From Candidatus Aalborgicola bjergmarkensis (lineage in GTDB: Bacteria; Pseudomonadota; Gammaproteobacteria; Burkholderiales; Burkholderiaceae_C), in NCBI GenBank assembly GCA_016708725.1, contig JADJFE010000032.1, positions 186,001-250,000 of the forward strand: a stretch of 64,000 bases of DNA, read 5' to 3'. Positions within the stretch are counted from its first letter, which is position 1; each line of letters begins with the position of its first letter. The translations under genes were made by a program, and so were the position numbers. The notes beneath the pieces were generated by a model. It ran no database searches. It was not told where the DNA came from and saw only the letters and a program-made list of their open reading frames with translations. Of this stretch, positions 62,325-64,000 are shown piece by piece.

Positions 62325-63503
62325 ATGTCCCTAAGTCCTGAAATCAGCACGGGCAACGATGGTCTGGACCCAGTGGAAGAGCAAGCGGGCGCAGAGAATG
62401 CCATCAATACGCCTTTTGATCCTAAACAGGTTGAGATCATTACCAGGAAATTTACCATCAGCGCATTGCTGGAACGCTTGAGACATAATGAATTGGATTT
62501 AAATCCTGACTTTCAGCGCCGTGCCAATTTATGGGATACCACAAGGAAAAGCCGTTTAATTGAATCCATATTGCTGCGAATTCCTTTGCCCTCGTTTTAT
62601 TTCAGTGAAGATGAGGATGGAAATTTTTCTGTTGTGGATGGTTTGCAGCGTCTTTGTACAATTTTCCATTTCATAGATTACGCAGAACTGAACAAGGCAA
62701 CTGGCGCAAAAGTCAATCCGTTGCGCCTGGAAAACCTTCAGTATTTGAAAGATATTGAAGACAAGGATTTTCAGGAACTGGACAGGGTATTCCAGCGAAG
62801 GATAAAAGAGCTTGAAATTGAAGCCAACATCATTCGCTCCTCGACGCCCAAGGAGGTGATGTTCAATGTGTTTGCGCGACTGAATCAGGGCGGGCTGCCT
62901 CTTAGTCCGCAAGAAATTCGCAATGCCATATTTCCTGGAGACTGGAGAAAACAAATAAGGCTTTTGGCGGAGTCCGAACAATTCAAGAAAGCAACCCAAT
63001 ACAAAATACCAACCGACAGGCAGCAGGATATGGAAATGGTATTGCGATTTGTTGCATTATGGGCCTTGAAACCCAAGGGGGAACGGAAACCAAATGATAT
63101 TCTTGATAAATTTCTCAACGGTACGGTTGAAACTACATTAAAAGCATGGAACGCCAACACCTGGGCAGAAGCAAAGGAATCTTTTTTCCGGTGTCTTGAT
63201 GTGGCAATCAATATTTTTGAGCGACATGCTTTCAGAAAAAGCTATGGCGACAATGATTTATCACCCATCAATAAAGGCGTATTCGAGGCGCAATTGCTGG
63301 CATTGTCAAAGCTTTCAGGAAATGACCATTCCGTGTTGATAAAAAGAAAAGAAATGGTTTGCGGAAAATTTGGTGTGGCGATCAGTAATGCAGAAAGCAA
63401 GTTAAGCAAGGCCTTGCGCTCTGGTACAGGGCATTCCGAATCATCCAATACTCGTATTGAAGAATTTTCGCGGATATTCCAAGAGACGCTAGATGTTCAA
63501 TAA
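62325..63503 (+). CDS. DUF262-domain protein
   Basis: A 392-residue protein with a DUF262 (GmrSD N-terminal/ParB-like) domain: LDLNPDFQRRANLWDTTRKS, RLIESILLRIPLPSFYF and NFSVVDGLQRLCTIFHFIDY, where DGLQR stands for the usual DGQQR nucleotide-binding/hydrolysis motif. FARLNQGGLPLSPQEIRNAI is the matching helical part. There is no DUF1524 HNH domain, so it is not a complete GmrSD. DUF262 proteins occur in modification-dependent restriction and other defence systems. It overlaps the next gene by 11 bases and lies directly downstream of gcvP; its codon use is AT-richer than gcvP. Together with the ATPase it is a plausible two-gene defence module. Confidence 0.82.
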   Translation: MSLSPEISTGNDGLDPVEEQAGAENAINTPFDPKQVEIITRKFTISALLERLRHNELDLNPDFQRRANLWDTTRKSRLIESILLRIPLPSFYFSEDEDGNFSVVDGLQRLCTIFHFIDYAELNKATGAKVNPLRLENLQYLKDIEDKDFQELDRVFQRRIKELEIEANIIRSSTPKEVMFNVFARLNQGGLPLSPQEIRNAIFPGDWRKQIRLLAESEQFKKATQYKIPTDRQQDMEMVLRFVALWALKPKGERKPNDILDKFLNGTVETTLKAWNANTWAEAKESFFRCLDVAINIFERHAFRKSYGDNDLSPINKGVFEAQLLALSKLSGNDHSVLIKRKEMVCGKFGVAISNAESKLSKALRSGTGHSESSNTRIEEFSRIFQETLDVQ

Positions 63504-64000
63504 ACTATCGCTGCAGAATTTCAAATCAGCGCGCGAGCTTGATGTCCCGCTAAAACAGCTTACCGTGTTGAGTGGATTAAATGGCTCTGGAAAGAGCACG
63601 GTGCTTCAGTCAATAGGCTTGCTCCGGCAGAGTCTGGAAATATCTGGAAAATATGGCGACAGTTTTTCTGCAGAACTGGAAAATCTGCATTTGCGTGGGC
63701 CAATGGTTCAGCTCGGGGAAGCGCGTGATGTAATAAGTCAACGGGCATCGGAAACATATATCAGAATTTCACTTTCTCATGAAATATCTCCACAGCCATG
63801 GGATTTATCTGCTGACATTTCCGGGAAAGAAGATGATTACGTGTTGGGTGTTAATTCATCTCCCGGGAAAAAAATACTGGAGAAAAACACTGCCAATGAT
63901 GTACAGAATCAATTGCACAGAATACCATTTCAATTCCTGCAAGCCGATAGATTAACCCCGAAAACCCATTACAACCGGAACGACGCAACCCATAAGAACT
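63493..64000 (+). CDS. AAA ATPase (DUF3696/OLD-like), cut by window edge
   Basis: A frame open from the ATG at 63493 to the end of the window, about 169 codons. It starts MFNKLSLQNFKSARELDVPL, the typical N-terminus of SMC/RecF-like ATPases. Walker A is LSGLNGSGKSTVLQS (residues about 27-41). Near the edge QFLQADRLTPKTHYNRND matches the xADRxxP motif of AAA_21/DUF3696 proteins. The rest, including Walker B, lies outside. The overlap with the DUF262 gene implies coupled translation and a joint function. Confidence 0.8.
   Translation, partial: MFNKLSLQNFKSARELDVPLKQLTVLSGLNGSGKSTVLQSIGLLRQSLEISGKYGDSFSAELENLHLRGPMVQLGEARDVISQRASETYIRISLSHEISPQPWDLSADISGKEDDYVLGVNSSPGKKILEKNTANDVQNQLHRIPFQFLQADRLTPKTHYNRNDATHKN

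Overview
The window looks like a chromosomal segment of a betaproteobacterium of the order Burkholderiales, most likely Comamonadaceae. The basis is a riboswitch-controlled gcvTHP operon, a fused PabB-PabC protein, an Orn/DbpA housekeeping neighbourhood, and many copies of short elements starting AGCTGCtcCCGC, a repeat style I associate with that family. No 16S gene or other decisive marker is present, so the genus stays open. The window is very rich in accessory DNA and decayed genes.

Layout. 0.3-3.1 kb: a periplasmic sugar-binding-type protein followed by an orphan sensor kinase. 3.1-11.4 kb: a patchwork of IS91-like rolling-circle transposon scars, palindromic repeats and gene relics (GGDEF, acyl-CoA dehydrogenase) around a RelBE/ParDE-type toxin-antitoxin pair, a small secreted protein, a methyltransferase, and a frameshifted PAS-GGDEF-EAL protein. 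11.4-31.5 kb: an accessory island in which copies or fragments of an Rpn-type (recombination-promoting nuclease/transposase_31) gene separate two cargo units. The first is a 1539-residue STAND-type NTPase with an N-terminal nuclease-like domain, resembling Avs antiphage proteins, flanked by duplicated glutamate racemase 3' ends. The second is a 3646-residue surface-type protein with a dockerin-like pair, a LAS/M15-like peptidase motif, a metzincin motif and tandem VCBS/cadherin-like domains. A Hint-domain remnant of a polymorphic toxin follows.

31.5-40.2 kb: a pabBC fusion, a BrnTA toxin-antitoxin pair, and an AraC regulator divergent from an operon of an FAD-linked oxidase (alkyl-DHAP synthase-like), glycerol-3-phosphate dehydrogenase and an FGGY kinase. 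40.2-45.9 kb: an ORF-less group II intron, an IS91 transposase relic, and a block of foreign character (truncated dnaX start, GH13 alpha-amylase divergent from GH14 beta-amylase, and part of an EAL domain). This block interrupts a second, diverged copy of glpD-FGGY (45.9-49.0 kb), which continues into a two-domain kinase; the first copy keeps only a short remnant of that kinase.

49.2-64 kb: mostly intact genes. They are the kinase/DUF2799 lipoprotein pair, orn, a RelE-like-UvrD-ankyrin helicase, a DbpA-type RNA helicase, a small HTH protein, tRNA-Ser(GGA), a tandem glycine riboswitch, gcvT-gcvH-gcvP, and directly behind gcvP a DUF262 protein overlapping an AAA ATPase that runs off the right edge. 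The glycine cleavage genes form one transcription unit under the riboswitch, and the DUF262-ATPase pair (a candidate defence module) may be read through from it. The most interesting parts are the Rpn-bounded cargo units, the Avs-like protein, the helicase fusion, and the IS91-bounded starch block. All family assignments are from reading translated motifs; no database search was possible.
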